64,000 nucleotides of DNA. It comes from Paragorgia papillata. Lineage: Eukaryota > Cnidaria > Anthozoa > Scleralcyonacea > Coralliidae. How positions within the stretch are numbered: the first letter of the stretch is position 1; the number at the start of each line of letters is the position of its first letter. Below are positions 1-11,200 of this stretch, in pieces. The position numbers and the translations under genes are program-made. The stretch is taken from the NCBI GenBank assembly GCA_035771165.1, contig JAWNZC010000311.1, positions 3,126,001 to 3,190,000 on the forward strand, written 5' to 3'. Below the pieces are notes generated by a model, which was given only the letters and a program-made list of their open reading frames with translations, was not told the origin of the DNA and did no database searches.

Positions 1-3
1 TGT

Positions 4-96
4 CTGCGGCAAGGGGCGATGGTCCAATCATAGACAGTGTTGAATTAGCCAGTAATAAAAAGCTGTATGCGATTGGACCATTGCCCCTTGCCGCAG
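4..96. repeat. Short hairpin element
   Basis: Two 26-base arms (4-29 and 71-96) are near-perfect reverse complements around a 41-base loop, giving a MITE-like hairpin. A partial copy of the terminal sequence of the element at 36331-37458 (a stretch ending GGAAACCAGGCTT) follows at 113-139, so two repeat families abut here. Confidence 0.7.
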
Positions 97-139
97 CCAT
101 GCCGCCGGCTCTTACGGCTATATGGAAACCAGGCTTAAC

Positions 140-1133
140 TTTTAGCTAACTAAACACTAATTTGCGGGGTAACACTGGCACAGGTAATTGTTATAAGATA
201 CGTCAGTTTTAAGATACGTCGTTTTTGTAAATAGATATTTAGCTGTTATAATTTGTCATTCAGAAATATATATTTCTTTACTTTTAAAATGCTTTGTCCA
301 CATTACACGTATATCAATTATCCTGTAAGGAATCATTCTGAGGGGGGGGGGGGGGGGGGGGGGAGGGATTTCCGAAGGGGAGGCACATTGCCTCTGGGGG
401 GGGAAACATTTTTTGGGGGGGACATATTTCCTGTGACACCGGCTAACCGGTTCAGGCGATTGATTAGGATGTTACTGTGGTTTTGAAACTCGCATGTACT
501 AAATGTACAAAGAAGAATTGGTTTAGTTTAGATGTAAACTAATCCTAACGTTGATTAAAATTTTTTTTGTGCCCGAGGAAAGAATTTCGTGACACGAGTC
601 AGCACGGTTTCCTGTCCAAATTGGTATTTAGTATATTATTCTGGCCAAGTATATAAGCGCCCTGGGAAAGCCTTCGGACAGGAACGATTTATAATCTCTC
701 CAACTCTTTCCTGTCCGAATTGGTCTTTAGTATTTTATTCTGGCTAACGCCAGACGATTTTATTCACCTCTGGGGAAGCCCTCGCACAGGAACGAGTTAT
801 TTTAAATAAAGTAAGAAAATCGCTTTATATTTACATAAATATTATTTTTTCCTGCGATAAGTACATCTCAGTGGTCGCTACCATTAGAAGAAGGACCCAT
901 AAATGCCGCCATTTTGAAAGTGAAAATGGGGACACATTTTTGGCCAGCACCCGCAGTCCAGTTATATATATAGGTCAGTTGTTCGCAGACCGTAGTTTTC
1001 GTGGAGGAAACCAGGGCAGAAAAATAGGTCCCGTCTGGGTTCGCGGTTCGCAGGCTACATCAACCCGGACAGTCACACCCTTAAAATCCCCCCCCCCCCC
1101 CCACTATTAGTGTCGTTCCGACGCCCCTGCCTC
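140..1133. other. Intergenic stretch without a recognisable gene
   Basis: No supported gene. It holds a long G run at about 342-363, a C run near 1088-1102, and around 600-800 two copies of a dispersed repeat related to the CTGGCTAACGCCAGACGATTTTA family seen elsewhere in the window. Open frames here cross homopolymers and are not credible. Confidence 0.5.
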
Positions 1134-1340
1134 TTCTAAAAGTCAAAAGTCGGTCGTCCAAGCAAGGGAGCACGCCAGACTGACCTGTGTTTCCTCTTGG
1201 CTTTGTTCGGAGTTCCTTCATTTATATCATAGCCACTGGAAAGGGAGAGGGCTTTCAAACTCCGCTCTGAAACAATAGAACTTCCGGTTTGATGTCAAAA
1301 ATTTCACGCCTGAGCGTCACGTGATCTTGAACCGGCATGG
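1134..1340 (-). repeat. Inverted partial duplicate of the 4.6-4.8 kb promoter/5' UTR region
   Basis: Read on the - strand, this segment matches sequence just upstream of the small cysteine-rich gene: a CCAGTGGCTATG block, a GAACAAAG block and an AAACACAGGTC..GTCTGGCGTGCTCCCTTG block. The match stops before the start codon of that gene. It also shares a CACGTGATCTTGAA motif with 3728-3745. It may be a decayed promoter duplicate or a dispersed repeat that both sites received. Confidence 0.45.
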
Positions 1341-1650
1341 TCAGTGTATTCTTTCATATGGCTTACATTAGATTATAACCTTGTTCTTCGTTAAACGGCA
1401 CGATGTCGGTTATGGTGACTTCTAAAAATCCACAAGAAACATGATATTTACAAGTCCAAAGGAGTACCCTTGTATTTCGTTAACAAAATTCGGTAGGAAT
1501 TCGGTTTTTGATGACCTACGAACTTAAGACAGCGACAGTGCTGTATATAGTGTATACTGTAGTCCGTCATTTTGGCTCTTTCTCTATGTATCATGTCCTC
1601 AAATATGGGTGTGTCTATATATCCTTCTAACAATCAGATGCAACAAAGCC

Positions 1651-2592
1651 TATAGATCCTATAGAACGTATAGATTCTATAGATCGTATAGATCTTATAG
1701 AACGTATAGAACGTATAGATCCTATAGAACGTATAGATCCTATAGAACGTATAGATTCTATAGATCGTATAGATCTTATAGAACGTATAGAACGTATAGA
1801 TCCTATAGAACGTATAGATCCTATAGAACGTATAGATCCTATAGAACGTATAGATCCTCTAGATTATATAGAACGTATAGATCCTATAGAACGTATAGAT
1901 CCTATAGAACGTATAGATCCTATAGATTCTATAGAACGTATAGATCCTATAGAACGTATAGATCCTATAGAACGTATAGATTCTATAGATCCTATGGAAC
2001 ATATAGATTCTATAGAACGTATAGATTCTATAGATCCTATAGAACGTATAGATCCTATAGAACGTATAGATCCTATAGAACGTATAGATTCTATAGATCC
2101 TATAGAACGTATAGATCCTATAGAACGTATAGATCCTATAGAACGTATAGATTCTATAGAACGTATAGATCCTATAGAACGTATAGATTCTATAGATCCT
2201 ATAGAATGTATAGATTCTATAGATCCTATAGAACGTATAGATTCTATAGAACGTATAGATCCTATAGAACGTATAAATTCCATAGATCCTACAGAACGTA
2301 TAGATTCTATAGAACGTATAAATTCCATAGATCCTACAGAACGTATAGATCCTACAGAACGTATAGATTCTATAGATCCTATAGACCTTATAGAACGTAT
2401 AGCTCCAATAGAACGTATAGATTATATAGAACGTATAGATCTTATAGAACGTATAGATTATATAGAACGTATAGATCTTATAGAACGTATAGATTATATA
2501 GATCCTATAGAACGTAGCGATTCTATAGTTGCTATAGAACGTATTGATATGCTATAGAACATATAAATTTTATAGAACGTATAGATGCTATG
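1651..2592. repeat. Minisatellite of TATAGAACG/TATAGATCC half-units
   Basis: About 100 tandem 9-base half-units, alternating TATAGAACG with TATAGATCC or TATAGATTC. Several frames on both strands stay open and read as YRSYRTYR, IERIDPIER or IRSIGSIRS. That follows from a stop-free 9-mer period, so I do not treat them as genes. Variant units cluster toward 2270-2560, suggesting an older right edge. Confidence 0.9.
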
Positions 2593-3717
2593 CAATGGAC
2601 TTTATCGTGACATTAAAATGATCATCCCTTGAACATTACACAATCGTATCAAGCGCTAACTCATGCATGGCTCACTCAAATAATTCACACTCTGGCATTG
2701 TGAGCAAATTAGCCGTAGCGCGAACTATTTTCTCCCCGCCGGACTAATTATTGTAAACAAACATTTATAAGATTCTCAGCTACAAAAATCTGGGAAAATA
2801 TTCCCAGTGATTTAAAAACCCTTTCTGTTTCAATGTAAAAAATATTAAGTCACCAACGTTGATCTGAATTTCATTCTCGTATTATACAATGTCTATTTTC
2901 TTACTTCGACACGATCTTAATATTTCATCCTCTGCTGATCCCCAACTTATTATTATGTCAAGGCAGTGATTAAACTCGAAAGCTTTATACTTTAATTACA
3001 CTCTCACATATGTATATTCTTTCATAAAATATTTTGTTTTATATTTAACTCTGATTTATTTATGTATCACTATGTAAACTTTGTATTTTTCATTGTAAGT
3101 ATTAAAAATAGTGTGAATAAATTGAAATTATCATAAATCGCCGCATGTCTACAAATTATTAATAAAAGAAAACCAAGGAACAACGCAGTCGAAAAGCATT
3201 TGTCGTCTCCGTGCCATTATTAAATCGGAGTTTTGCACTTTTGTTGTCACATGGCAATGTTTCTTAATACCGTTAGTTATTCTAATAAACTGATACGCAT
3301 ACGACAATTGCCAGTCCTCACCGTTGTTTATGAAACGCAATACACCAGACATTTAGTGCATTTAATATTCAATGAAGGCAACTCAACTTACGACATATAA
3401 TTTAGCACAACCATTCATATTAAGACAAAAGCGAATTTTAGTTTTAGTTGTACTGTTGGCAAAACAGTATTGTATCATTATTTTACCTCGGCTCTCACCG
3501 TGTTCGGTCCGACCATTGATCGTTTATTCGAATTTACTGCACTTTATTAAATATTCTTTGCAAAGGGAGTTTTCATGAGGGACCATCTATGCATATAATG
3601 TCCAAATGAAGTGGAATTTATATCGAAACCATCACGGAAGAACTTCGTTGTAGCACTTGTAGGTACGCGCCTCGCTGCTCTAATGTAAAATCTTGCTTTT
3701 TAGTGCTCAATCATGCA
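2593..3717. other. Intergenic stretch, nothing recognised
   Basis: AT-rich sequence with no exon, known domain or clear inverted repeat. Short open frames (for example - strand 3149-3352) show no family I recognise and lack supporting splice or repeat context. Confidence 0.4.
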
Positions 3718-3779
3718 GGTTCAACGTCACGTGATCTTGAATTTGGCGAACAATAACATAAATCTCAGTCACGCCCACT

Positions 3780-4640
3780 TTCACAGCCCTCTCCAGAGAT
3801 CAGTGGCCCTCTCCCTTTCCAGTGGAGCTATCATTTCCTTCAAATTATGAAGCTTAACCAACTATTAAAACCATCCCACAAGCGGGATGTTAAACTTCAA
3901 CACATAAAGGTAAAAATCCTATAGGGGTGCTGTGGTCGGGGTATGAGAGCAACCCCGTACCCAGGGCATTTTGCCTCCACGTCGGGAGGTCGGCGAAAAT
4001 GGCCCTGGCATCGGCTGGTCACGTGACACCCAGAATTTTGGGGTGTTATGGCAAGAAAATTTATGCGGCTTTTGTGTTTTGCTCTTTGTATAATACGTAT
4101 GCATGAATAATAAATAGAAATATTCAACGCTTTGTTGAGTCACTCATGTGAAGCCTTCACCAGAAAAGCAACTGGGCTAGCATTATTCATCATGATACTC
4201 CCACGATTATCCAGAAGACATGTAAATGTCATGAACAAACATACATCTAATGTTGTTCTTGACTATAACCAAAGCTATCGTTTCCATTCTTTGAGTAAAC
4301 TTTGCAGAGTGGATCCATTGCAATTCAAATTTCCTGAATAAATTATACTCTATCTGAATTAATCGGGTTCTTAAACCGGCCAATCAGATTATAGAATCGA
4401 CCAGCCGATGCCAGGGCCATTTTCGCCGACCTCCCGACGTGGAGGCAAAATGCCCTGGGTACGAGGTTGGGTATGAGAGGTGGGACATTTTTCCGGAGGG
4501 TTGTGATTAGGTTTAGGGTTTCCGGGGGGCGTGATTTGGTTTAGGGTTTCCAGGGGGTGGTATGGGGGTGAGGTTTCGTTTAAAAAGGTTGTCCAATCAG
4601 ATGGTGGTTTTAATAGTTGGTTAAGCTTCATAATTTGAAG
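3780..4640. repeat. Foldback element in the promoter region of the small gene
   Basis: Inner arms at about 3932-4022 and 4397-4487 are reverse complements (a CCAGGGCATTTTGCCTCC block). Outer arms near 3837-3870 and 4608-4645 pair through AAGCTTAACCAACTATTAAAACC. The sequence flanking on both sides resembles one continuous segment, so the foldback seems to have landed upstream of the gene at 4808. Confidence 0.6.
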
Positions 4641-4807
4641 GAAATGATCGCTCTTCCAGGAGCTTCCAGTGGCTATGTTTATATTCAGCCATTTTGAATA
4701 ATGCGGTATATATCATTAGCGTATCGCAGGCGCGGGCCTCGGGTGCCGAACAAAGAAGGAGAAACACAGGTCCAGTCTGGCGTGCTCCCTTGGTCCAAGT
4801 TGTTACC

Positions 4808-4856
4808 ATGTGTTTCAAAACGAATTGTGGCAAATGTGGCAAAGTTACATGGAAAG
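4808..4856 (+). CDS. Small cysteine-rich protein, exon 1
   Basis: The ATG at 4808 opens 16 codons (starting MCFKTNCGKCGKVTWK) and ends in phase 1 at a GT donor (gtaggc, 4857). Joined to 6743-6816 it gives a complete 40-residue protein with a CxxC pair at residues 7 and 10, a GCGKH motif at 17-21 and a CxC at 35-37. This spacing suggests a compact metal-binding fold. From memory it resembles a small conserved eukaryotic family with no assigned function. The 16-codon exon is too short for standard ORF detection; the exact phase match and the cysteine pattern carry the call. Confidence 0.75.
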
Positions 4857-5090
4857 GTAGGCAATAGAATGTTTTAGAATACGTCGAACCATTTTATAGA
4901 TTGTCAAAATCTATATTTATCTTTCTTGGTAGAGCTTCGAGTTCGACCAAAAATGCTTCGTGAATTAGTGCACGGCCGAGCACGGCTTAGTAAACATGTT
5001 TAATAAAGAGATATAGGAACAGGATTGTATTTGAAGTAAATTGTTACAGTTTAGCTACAAGCTAGTGTGAAGTCATATAAATTGGTATTA

Positions 5091-5927
5091 AGCTACTGTT
5101 ACACGTTGTGATTTTTCTTGCAACTTGCTAGGGTGTTACACGCAAACACATTTTCCTATAAAAAACGCACAACTTGTTCATGGTTGTCGATGAACAATGT
5201 GCTGCTGACCGTGAACAAGTTGTCAACAAGTTGTTCACTTCTGGTTCGAACAACTTGTTTACGGATAAATCAACAGTCATGAACAAGTTGTTCCAACAGC
5301 ACATTTTTATAGCCAACAACGTTGTTCGCACATGATACAACATGTTGTAACAGCATGACGAAATAACAACGATGAACAACAATGTTACAACAATGGTGGA
5401 CATGGTTGATGTATCAACACGTTCTTCGGTTGTTACAACATGCCTGAACAAGGGTTGTTGTTTCATCAAGCTGTAACAACTTGTTGAAACAATGATGAAC
5501 AATGTTGTTCATTTACTGTATCAATGTTGTTCACATATGTCAACAAGTTGTTACAGCATTGTTCAGGCAACAATGCTGTAACAACTTGCAAGATTTTTAC
5601 ACGTGTATGTCATTGTCACAATCCACCATTTTTTGTCCGTGGTGTCCTGAATTTCTTATACCTGATTGGCTAGCCTTAAAAAGAATTGTGTTGCAAGTTG
5701 CAGGAAGGGTGTTACACATTCAGCAATTTGTGAACTTTGTTCAGTTGCAAGTTGCAGCAAAAAGTAGAACCCATCCTACTTTTCTTGCAACTTTCAATAA
5801 TATCAAAAATAACAAAATCGTAAGTTGCTACAGGGGTGTTACACAATGTGATTTTTTTGCTACTTGCAACATGCATTGAGTGATTTGTTGCAAGTTGCAA
5901 GAAAAATTGCATGGTGTAACAGCACCT
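5091..5927. mobile_element. PIF/Harbinger-like non-autonomous element in the small gene's intron
   Basis: Terminal inverted repeats of the form A-G-(G/C)-T-(G/A)-CTGTTACACG are flanked by TTA on both sides (5088-5090 and 5928-5930), the 3-bp TWA duplication typical of PIF/Harbinger. The same family recurs at 35342-35942. The interior (5150-5600) is an unusual run of imperfect TTGTTACAAC/AACAACTTGTT palindromes. No transposase is present. Confidence 0.75.
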
Positions 5928-5930
5928 TTA

Positions 5931-6742
5931 ATGGCTTCATTATCAGCTTGTCTTTTCTTTGTCTTCTGTCACCAACCCCAGCTTGTTGGACCTGCTATGC
6001 AGGCTAAATTACTCTTAATACTTGTATAGACCCTTTTAATAAGTGGAGAGTACATCATTTTCCACTATTGATGTCATTTTCAGCCTTTTGAATTCTATTG
6101 AAAATATTATACAATTAAGCTAAGAGAAACAAAATTGAAAATAATTCAAATGAAAAATTGAAAAGAAATTGATGTGAAAGGGTGAAAATTGTGTATTCTA
6201 TACTTATTAAAAGGGCCCATAATATTGAGCAAGGTGAAAAGTACCCTAGTGTTAACCAGTTTGGATAAGTTACTCTATCTACATGCTGGGACCATTTCCC
6301 TAAACCGGTTTAACATGTTTTAACAATTACCCTGGTTTAAATTAAATTCTGAGCTGATTCAAACATGGAAGTGAGATTCTCAACTGATTTGACTAGGCAG
6401 CTCTTCCTTTCTGCCTCACTTCTCCTCAGGAGCCTCTGGAACCAGCATAGGTGAAAAGGTGGTAAACTGCCAAAAATAATTTTGATAATGAAATACAGTA
6501 TTGATGTTCTGAGTGGAGCCCTTTATCAGCATCAACATTTTACTCTGATGATGATGAAGCCTCTGCTTGAAATGTCAGTATTTTATTATCAAAACTAATT
6601 TCAGCAGTTTACCACCTTTTCACTTTACTCTATCTAAAACACTGCCTAAGCAGCACTCTACTGTTTTACCCTCTCTATACTGAGTTTAAGATTTCCACTC
6701 AGATTCGCTTGTGACCATATTTGTACATATATATCCTTTTAG
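5931..6742. other. Remainder of the small gene's intron
   Basis: No exon seen. It contains an inverted-repeat element at about 6450-6640, whose arms share AAGGTGGTAAACTGCC and whose relative lies at 27740-27850. A loosely related inverted pair (AAAAGGG(C/T)C) sits at 6030-6220. A polypyrimidine tract and AG at 6741-6742 form the acceptor of exon 2. Confidence 0.5.
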
Positions 6743-6816
6743 GATGTGGAAAACATGTGGAACAAGTTATGAAAGATGTTCCTGAAGCTGATCGATGTGT
6801 TTGTCCAAGAGGATAA
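6743..6816 (+). CDS. Small cysteine-rich protein, exon 2 (C-terminus)
   Basis: Begins after tccttttag and supplies the second and third bases of a glycine codon, which joins exactly to exon 1. It encodes CGKHVEQVMKDVPEADRC followed by VCPRG and a TAA stop. Conserved-looking cysteines and a histidine (residues 18, 21, 35, 37) complete the putative metal site begun in exon 1. It faces MRPL43 tail to tail, with about 470 bp between the two stop codons. Confidence 0.75.
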
Positions 6817-7088
6817 CAAAAGTATTGTTTATTATTGTCAAAGACAATCTACAACAGTATGGAAGAAATGCAGGAATGTTGCTGTTAAAGACCTATAATA
6901 TAGTACATTATTTTCATGACTTACTCTAATCAATATTGTATTATGATTACAGTATTATAGACAATTCATCAAATTTGTAGAGCCTTTTTTAGTATGGATT
7001 ATGGGTATCAACACACATTGTACTACAACACACATTGTACTACTTACTGTACAGTACGGAGTCATATAATTTGCACATCCACTTTTTA

Positions 7089-7094
7089 AATAAA
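7089..7094 (+). promoter_or_regulatory. Candidate polyadenylation signal
   Basis: The first clear AATAAA downstream of the small gene's stop codon, giving a 3' UTR of about 290 bases. It lies between the convergent stop codons of the small gene and MRPL43. Confidence 0.45.
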
Positions 7095-7289
7095 AAACAA
7101 GCATTTTATATAGTAGCTCTTTTTTCATGCATCTTTTCCAAGTTAATAGTTATGTACAGCATATTATTGACAGTGGAAGCATTTTGTTTCATTCTGTTCT
7201 GATAGTAACATCTGGTATGTCTACTCTTGCCATTCTACATGAACCCACTGCAATGGACTATGTCTATATGTCAATTTCTGTTAATGTTA

Positions 7290-7513
7290 TTATAAGTTAA
7301 GTCTCTCTTTTGCCTTCTCCTCAAGATCTAATCGACATGATGGCTGGTTTAAGAATGGTGTCCATGTTCCTTGGGTTGAAGGGTTTTCTGTGTGCCATCG
7401 TCTTGGGATTCCTTCTGATGTAACTCCAGATTCACCTCTTAGTCTTTCCACCCATGTTTCGATGGCCCTTGGTTCATTATTTTTAACATCAACTACTTTA
7501 CTGTTTCCACTCA
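7290..7513 (-). CDS. MRPL43: Mitochondrial ribosomal protein L43, exon 3 (C-terminus)
   Basis: The - strand acceptor (ttacttgtag) precedes 224 nt ending in TAA. The first two bases complete a leucine codon begun in exon 2, giving NYLSGNSK across the junction. Diagnostic for the family is RRWHTENPSTQGTWTPF, which matches the vertebrate L43 pattern HTDNPSIQGQWHPF. MRPL43 has a thioredoxin-like fold and is part of the mitochondrial 39S ribosomal subunit. The predicted protein is 141 residues, with a shorter N-terminus and tail than human L43. Confidence 0.92.
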
Positions 7514-7953
7514 CTACAAGTAAAAAATGAAGCACTTGTGCTTTAAATACTGTACCATCGTGTTTAAATATAAGATATTATTATTATGAATTTTTAGCAA
7601 TTGTTTCAGAACTTTATGATTGATTTTAAATTACTGTACACTAAAAATTACCTAGTACTTTATTCTGATGATTACTGCTGGCCCCGGGTTCTGGATTAAA
7701 ATTTTTGCAGTATACTGAAAATCTAGTGTCCTACTTATGGGGTTGGCACCAGATCACTGTAGTGTTGATAGGATAAGTGTTGGCCTGTTATCTTGTAACC
7801 TCATCACTTTGAAGGACGTATATACATGTATTTAGTCAATTAGTTGTCAATTAAGTAGTTTAAGGTGCATATTAAATAGTGCATAATAGTGATACCCTAA
7901 AAGACATGTGATGTATATGTACATGTCTTTTAAAATTGTCTTGGCTAATTTCC

Positions 7954-8027
7954 AGAAGAATAGATGCCTTGGAGATGTGGATATGGAGGAGGATGGGGAG
8001 AGAAGGTTACACCTGAAGATGTCTTAC
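7954..8027 (+). mobile_element. LINE 3' ORF fragment, left part (interrupted)
   Basis: Translates as RRIDALEMWIWRRMGRE, a pattern typical of the C-terminal part of LINE reverse transcriptase ORFs. The likely continuation is at 10918-11165, so the LINE was split by the element at 8031-10901. Both halves are frameshifted and inactive. They lie in intron 2 of MRPL43, opposite to that gene. Confidence 0.6.
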
Positions 8028-8224
8028 TTAAGCCAGTTTTCCACTGGTGAATGTTGTCATGCAAGGTGACATTTCTATTGTCAAAACTTAATAGATTGGA
8101 ATAGATTTATAATTTAGTTCCACTTGAAAGCTCATAAGACAAAAGAAAAAGGTCTCTTCACGTCAGGGCTCGCAAAATTCTGAAAAAAGTGGTTGCCCTT
8201 GGGGCAGGCAACACTAAAAATTTG

Positions 8225-10297
8225 TTAAAGTTTGAAACGTTCTCTGGTCATAGATATTTATTTCTAACAAGCTTTCGGCTGCCAGTCTGGAGCCTTCGAC
8301 GGGTTAACCATCAGAACATCAGCGGCGAACCTCTTACGACGAACTGAACTGCCTAAACACAAAAACACTACTACCAGCGAACGCAAAGCATTCCATGAAC
8401 TGAAGAAAGACAAGACACGTGTTGTAATGAAAGCGGATAAAGGCAACTGTTTTGTTGTCATGGACAGAACAGACTATGATGAAAAAATGGAAGAATTGCT
8501 TAGTGATCGCAACACCTATGAGGAAGTCGCCAAGTCCCCGTTTAACAGAATCGAACGTGAGTTGAACTCACAATTACTACAACTGAAACAACAAAACAAA
8601 CTTGACGAACGCACTTACAAAAAACTTCACTCAACTGACGGCATACCACCCGCTATCCGGGGCTCGATCAAACACCACAAACAGAACAACCCACTTCGCC
8701 CCATTGTAACATGTAGAAACACAGCACTCTACAACACTTCTAAACACCTAGCAAAGATCTTGTCACCACTACAAAACCACAACGGTTACTCAGTCACTAA
8801 CTCCACCGACTTTACACGTAAGTTAACCGATACCAACGTTGACGATGACGAAATTATGGTTTCTTTTGATGTTGTGTCTTTATTTACAGCTATCCCGGTT
8901 GACAAAACATGTGAACACATTCGCAATAAACTATTACAAGACAAGACCTTACAACAACGAACTAAACTATCTATTGACGACATAATTAGCCTTTTACGCT
9001 TCACTCTTTCTAACAGCTATCTTAATTACAACAATCAAACTTACAAACAAATTCACGGTTGTGCTATGGGAAGTCCTGTTAGCCCTATTGTGGCAAACCT
9101 CTGTTTGGAGCTTATTGAGGAACTGGCTCTAGCTCAAGCCATTACACCGCCATGGTTTCGTTATGTTGATGACGTTTTTTCAATCATCAAAAAACATGCG
9201 CTAACCACTTTCCACGAATTACTGAACTCCATTGACCCACACATAAACTTTACTGTAGAACAGGAACACGACGGACAACTCTCTTTTTTAGACACTTTAG
9301 TTACACGCAACCACGGATCTCTTATCACAAACGTTTACCGTAAACCTACACACACTGACAAATATTTAGACTACAACTCACACCATGATAAACAACATAA
9401 GACAAGCACAGCACAAACACACTTACATCGGGCAGCGACACTACCTAATACCGACGAAGGAAAGCAAGAGGAACGCAAACACGTTATTGACGCCTTGATG
9501 ACGAATGGGTATCCCAGGAAGTTCCTGGCCGAGGTTGAAAGGAAACGTGTTTTGACACAAGAAACGACACCATCACCGGAAAAGTTAGTCCGCATGTTTT
9601 TTTGAGAGAGTGGAACCCAAACGAACGACTACGCCGTCCTACCCTACATCAAAGGCCTTACGGAACCCCTTAAACGACTCTTGAAACCATATGACATTAA
9701 GGTTACAACAAAACCTCTACGCACGCTTCAACAAATGCTGCCTTCACCCAAAGACCGACCATCCGAAGAAAAACAAATGAACGTTGTCTACCAAATCAAT
9801 TGCGCAGATTGCTCGTGGAGCTACATTGGAGAGACAGGCAGAGCTTTGGTGACGAGGAAAAAAGAACATGAGAAATGTTGAAAAATACAAAGCCGGTTCA
9901 AACATAGCAAAACATGCTTGGATTAACGACCACGCAATTGACTTTAAAAACAGCAAAGTTATTGACAGGGCAAACTATCGCCACAGAGGAACATTAGAAT
10001 CATGGCATACTGCAACCACCACCAATGCAGATAATAATGCAAAACATTTGCCAGAACAATACCGGTTTTTACTTAAAAAGTAGAGTATAGTGTTATATGT
10101 AGGCGGAACTATTTATCTCTGTGTTGTCACTGTAATGTAATTGTAAACCGCTAGTAGCTGTAGGCGTAGTGTGTAATCATCAACCCTAAGAGTAATTTTT
10201 TTATCTCATTAGTGTTAACCCGTCGAAGGCTGCAGACTGGCAGCCGAAAGCTTGTTAGAAATAAATATCTTTGACCAGAGAACGTTTCAAACTTTAA
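8225..10297 (+). mobile_element. Penelope-like retroelement (PLE) with inverted terminal segments
   Basis: Arms of about 85 bases at 8225-8310 and 10213-10297 are reverse complements, containing GCTTTCGGCTGCCAGTCTGG. Inverted or partly tandem ends are common in PLE insertions. Between them lie a reverse transcriptase followed by a GIY-YIG endonuclease, the PLE order. The 5' portion is truncated, and lesions in the coding region show that it is dead. Confidence 0.85.
8301..10083 (+). pseudogene. PLE polyprotein: reverse transcriptase plus GIY-YIG endonuclease, broken
   Basis: The frame is open from at least 8301 to a stop at 9603-9605. It carries the N-terminal KADKGNCFVVMD motif, RT motif A (FDVVSLFTAIPVD), motif B (GCAMGSPVSPIVANL) and the catalytic YVDD in RYVDDVF. 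After the stop, a shifted frame resumes with ending KGLTEPLKRLLKP and the endonuclease motif VVYQINC..SYIGETGR. A further frameshift near 9865 separates this from KAGSNIAKHAWINDH, and the remnant ends at 10081-10083. The RT would copy the element RNA and the GIY-YIG domain would nick target DNA. One stop and at least two frame breaks make it a pseudogene. Confidence 0.85.
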
Positions 10298-10917
10298 TAT
10301 GTTTAATCCTGGTCGCGCTTCTAGCATTTTTAAACTAAAAATTTGGTTGCCCGAGGCCATTTCTTACTTGCCCACCCTAAATTAGATGAAAAATGAACTT
10401 ATGAACCACAACAAAAACTGACGTTTATTAAACGATAATTTACATCTCTAAAGTGATACACATGGGCCATGGCGACCATGTTTTTCATCCCGCGTGGACC
10501 GGCGTGGCGCTTTTTTACCCCTTGCGAAAAACTCGCAATCAAGTAAATAAACTGGACAATTTTAGCGAAATGTTCTGAAATCGTACAAAAAGGTATCCGT
10601 TCGCTATCTTCGCTGAGTTACTGTAAATATTTTATTATTATCATCAATATTTCGTTCACTTTCAATACATTTTGACAAATCATCTTTTCACACAGCTTTA
10701 TTAACACCCAATGACGAAACAAGAGATTACAAGAATTTTAAAAGTGATCAAAACTCAAAAGTGTGGTTGCCCGTCGGGACATTAGTCGAGAGATTTTAGT
10801 CGCCCGACACAAATTTTTGGTTGCCCCGGGACCGTCGGGCAGGCGATTTTGCGAGCCCTGCTTCACGTGACAAAATTTGCCAGTGGACTGGAAAACCGGC
10901 TTTAGAGTTGGGGAGAC

Positions 10918-11165
10918 TCGCAAGCTGAGAAACTTAGTATCAAGATGAGAAAGAAAAGGTGGATTGGGCAATGTTTTGAGACACAATGGACATTGGACTG
11001 CTGAAATATGTAGAATGGAAGGAAAACGACCAAGAGGGAGAAAGAGAATAATGATGATTGAATGACATCAAGGATGGCAGAAGTTATTTTTATTGGTACA
11101 AAGCGAGATGCAGAAGATAGGGAGCTATGGAGAGGAGCAATCATGAGGGATGATGATGAATGCCA
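10918..11165 (+). mobile_element. LINE 3' ORF fragment, right part
   Basis: Contains MRKKRWIG, then in another frame LRHNGHW, TAEICRMEGKRPRGRKRI and (frame-shifted) an AEDRELWR-like end. This is the characteristic tail of many LINE ORF2 proteins. It probably continues 7954-8027, with the nest between. Confidence 0.65.
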
Positions 11166-11200
11166 GACAAGTTTACTTGTTAATTTTAATAATAGGTTAA

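Larger units (their letters stand above)
8164..10860. mobile_element. hAT-like non-autonomous element with 8-bp target duplication
   Basis: Terminal repeats CAGGGCTCGCAAAAT and ATTTTGCGAGCCCTG are flanked by a perfect direct repeat CTTCACGT at 8156-8163 and 10861-10868. The CAGGG ends and 8-bp duplication fit the hAT superfamily. The element body (8164-8224 and 10298-10860) is interrupted by a Penelope-like retroelement. No transposase was found. Confidence 0.8.
8031..10901. mobile_element. PIF/Harbinger-like element, outermost shell of the nest
   Basis: Ends AGCCAGTTTTCCACTGG and CCAGTGGACTGGAAAACCGGCT are inverted repeats, flanked by TTA at 8028-8030 and 10902-10904. It sits inside a LINE relic and itself contains the hAT-like element at 8164-10860. 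Without its inserts it is only about 170 bp, so it is a MITE. Confidence 0.7.

Noticed and set aside
1609..2557. Overlapping 150-300-residue open frames (YRSYRTYR, IERIDPIER, IRSIGS)
   Set aside because: They are the translations of a 9-bp tandem repeat that contains no stops in these frames. No splice sites, no family and no composition change at the supposed ends.
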